In this document: positions 15,156 through 15,534 of the stretch, piece by piece
Position numbering within the stretch: position 1 is the stretch's first letter
Layout of the letters: each line of letters opens with the position of its first letter
DNA from: Bacteroidales bacterium
GTDB lineage: Bacteria; Bacteroidota; Bacteroidia; Bacteroidales; UBA7960
DNA: 15,534 nt
Direction of reading: 5' to 3'
Assembly: GCA_007132395.1 (NCBI GenBank)
Contig: SLOR01000129.1
Location: 1 to 15,534, forward strand
Made by a program: the position numbers and the translations under genes
Notes under the pieces: model-generated
What the model was told of the DNA's origin: nothing
Databases searched by the model: none
What the model saw: the letters and a program-made list of their open reading frames with translations, nothing else

Positions 15156-15277
15156 GTGCTTGCAAGAAAACGCCAATTGCTGCGTTATGCTTGTCTTCAA
15201 AACAGCCATTTACGAAAAGTAAAATCTTGTTTTTCAGCCATCGCATGCCTTGCACTTGTCGCTTTCTTATCAAGCAC
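15156..15277. repeat. 122-bp imperfect palindrome (MITE-like or long hairpin)
   Basis: The left end GTGCTTG (15156-15162) and right end CAAGCAC (15271-15277) are perfect inverted copies. Going inward the arms keep matching: AAGAAA, CG, CAA, TGC, then a weaker stretch, then AAAAC/GTTTT and finally TTTAC (15209-15213)/GTAAA (15219-15223) around a GAAAA loop. The arms are 58 and 59 bases and symmetric about 15216, with roughly two thirds pairing by eye. A separate palindrome, CACTAATTAGTG (15147-15158), overlaps the left end. It lies in the convergent gap just after the PstB-like gene; there is no ORF inside. Confidence 0.6.
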
Positions 15278-15307
15278 ACACACAAATCATGAGTTTTCTT
15301 GCTGACA

Positions 15308-15534
15308 TTAATTAAAAGCGCCCTTTAAATACTCCTTTGTCTTTTCTTGTTGGGGGTTTTCAAAGAATTCATGGGCCGGTCCCTGCTCAATAACATCACC
15401 CAGGTACATAAATACCACATGGTCGGCTATACGACGCGCCTGTCGCAACACGTGTGTTACCAGTACAATAGTGTAATCATCCTTCAATTTACAGAACTGG
15501 TTTTCGATAATGGTGGCCGATATGGGGTCAAGGG
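15308..15534 (-). CDS. pstB: PstB-like phosphate ABC transporter ATPase, C-terminal fragment
   Basis: Partial: the 5' part lies beyond the window. The last 74 complete codons read 'LDPISATIIENQFCKL', 'KDDYTIVLVTHVLRQARRIA', 'DHVVFMYLGDVIEQGPAHEF' and 'FENPQQEKTKEYLKGAFN', stop (15308-15310). 'LDPIS' is the D-loop just after Walker B and 'VTH' carries the switch His. 'FMYLGDVIE-GP-EFFENP' and the ending 'EKTKEYLKGAF' match PstB, the ATPase of the high-affinity phosphate importer. The usual PstB 'THNMQQA' is 'THVLRQA' here, so another close ABC importer is possible but less likely. It faces pfkA convergently. Confidence 0.82.
   Translation of the reverse strand, partial: LDPISATIIENQFCKLKDDYTIVLVTHVLRQARRIADHVVFMYLGDVIEQGPAHEFFENPQQEKTKEYLKGAFN

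Overview
The window reads as chromosomal DNA of a Bacteroidota bacterium, probably an environmental member of the Bacteroidales or a related order. The grounds are protein-level: a YtxH / holin-like small-protein set, CsbD and dodecin relatives, a soluble hybrid histidine kinase with the 'IELQMQNEEL' PAS leader, an outer-membrane barrel protein with a Bacteroidota-style signal peptide, AT-rich intergenic DNA with weak Shine-Dalgarno sites, and palindromic repeats of the kind scattered through these genomes. This placement is inference. No rRNA, tRNA, CRISPR array, integrase or transposase gene was seen. All complete genes are on the + strand; only the last 227 bases hold a - strand gene.

Layout. 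(1) 42-1055: three small envelope or stress-type genes (YtxH-like, holin-like membrane protein, unknown membrane-associated protein) closed by a strong intrinsic terminator at 1094-1131. (2) 1156-4000: an AI-2E/PerM family membrane protein one base ahead of a cytoplasmic PAS-HisKA-HATPase-receiver hybrid kinase, very likely one transcript. (3) 4180-7718: a GH130-type five-bladed beta-propeller enzyme, followed by a 797-residue fusion of a GT4 glycosyltransferase to a C-terminal, probably (alpha/alpha) toroid-like domain; both look cytoplasmic. (4) 7719-8271: a CsbD gene broken by a single in-frame stop, then a degenerate inverted-repeat pair. (5) 8272-12835: an Mla/MCE lipid-transport set (permease, ATPase, MCE protein with a duplicated C-terminal module), followed by a POTRA-plus-barrel outer-membrane protein that may be its outer-membrane partner. 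(6) 12836-13315: a REP-like cluster of hairpins showing compensatory base changes, then a dodecin-like gene. (7) 13586-15018: another dispersed inverted repeat running into a 6-phosphofructokinase gene of the long PPi-PFK-related type but with an ATP-type GGDGT motif. (8) 15019-15534: hairpin-rich convergent intergenic DNA including a 122-bp imperfect palindrome, then the 3' end of a PstB-like phosphate-transport ATPase on the - strand.

The genes suggest maintenance of the cell envelope under stress (YtxH, CsbD, dodecin, Mla) plus a glycan-handling pair. The least explained items are the GH130 + GT4-toroid pair and the non-coding repeats: two REP-like units in inverted orientation with identical 23-nt spacers and covarying stems, and the long palindrome centred near 15216. 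Two start codons that a naive longest-ORF annotation would choose (1099 and 13627) fall inside a terminator and a repeat, and should be moved downstream.
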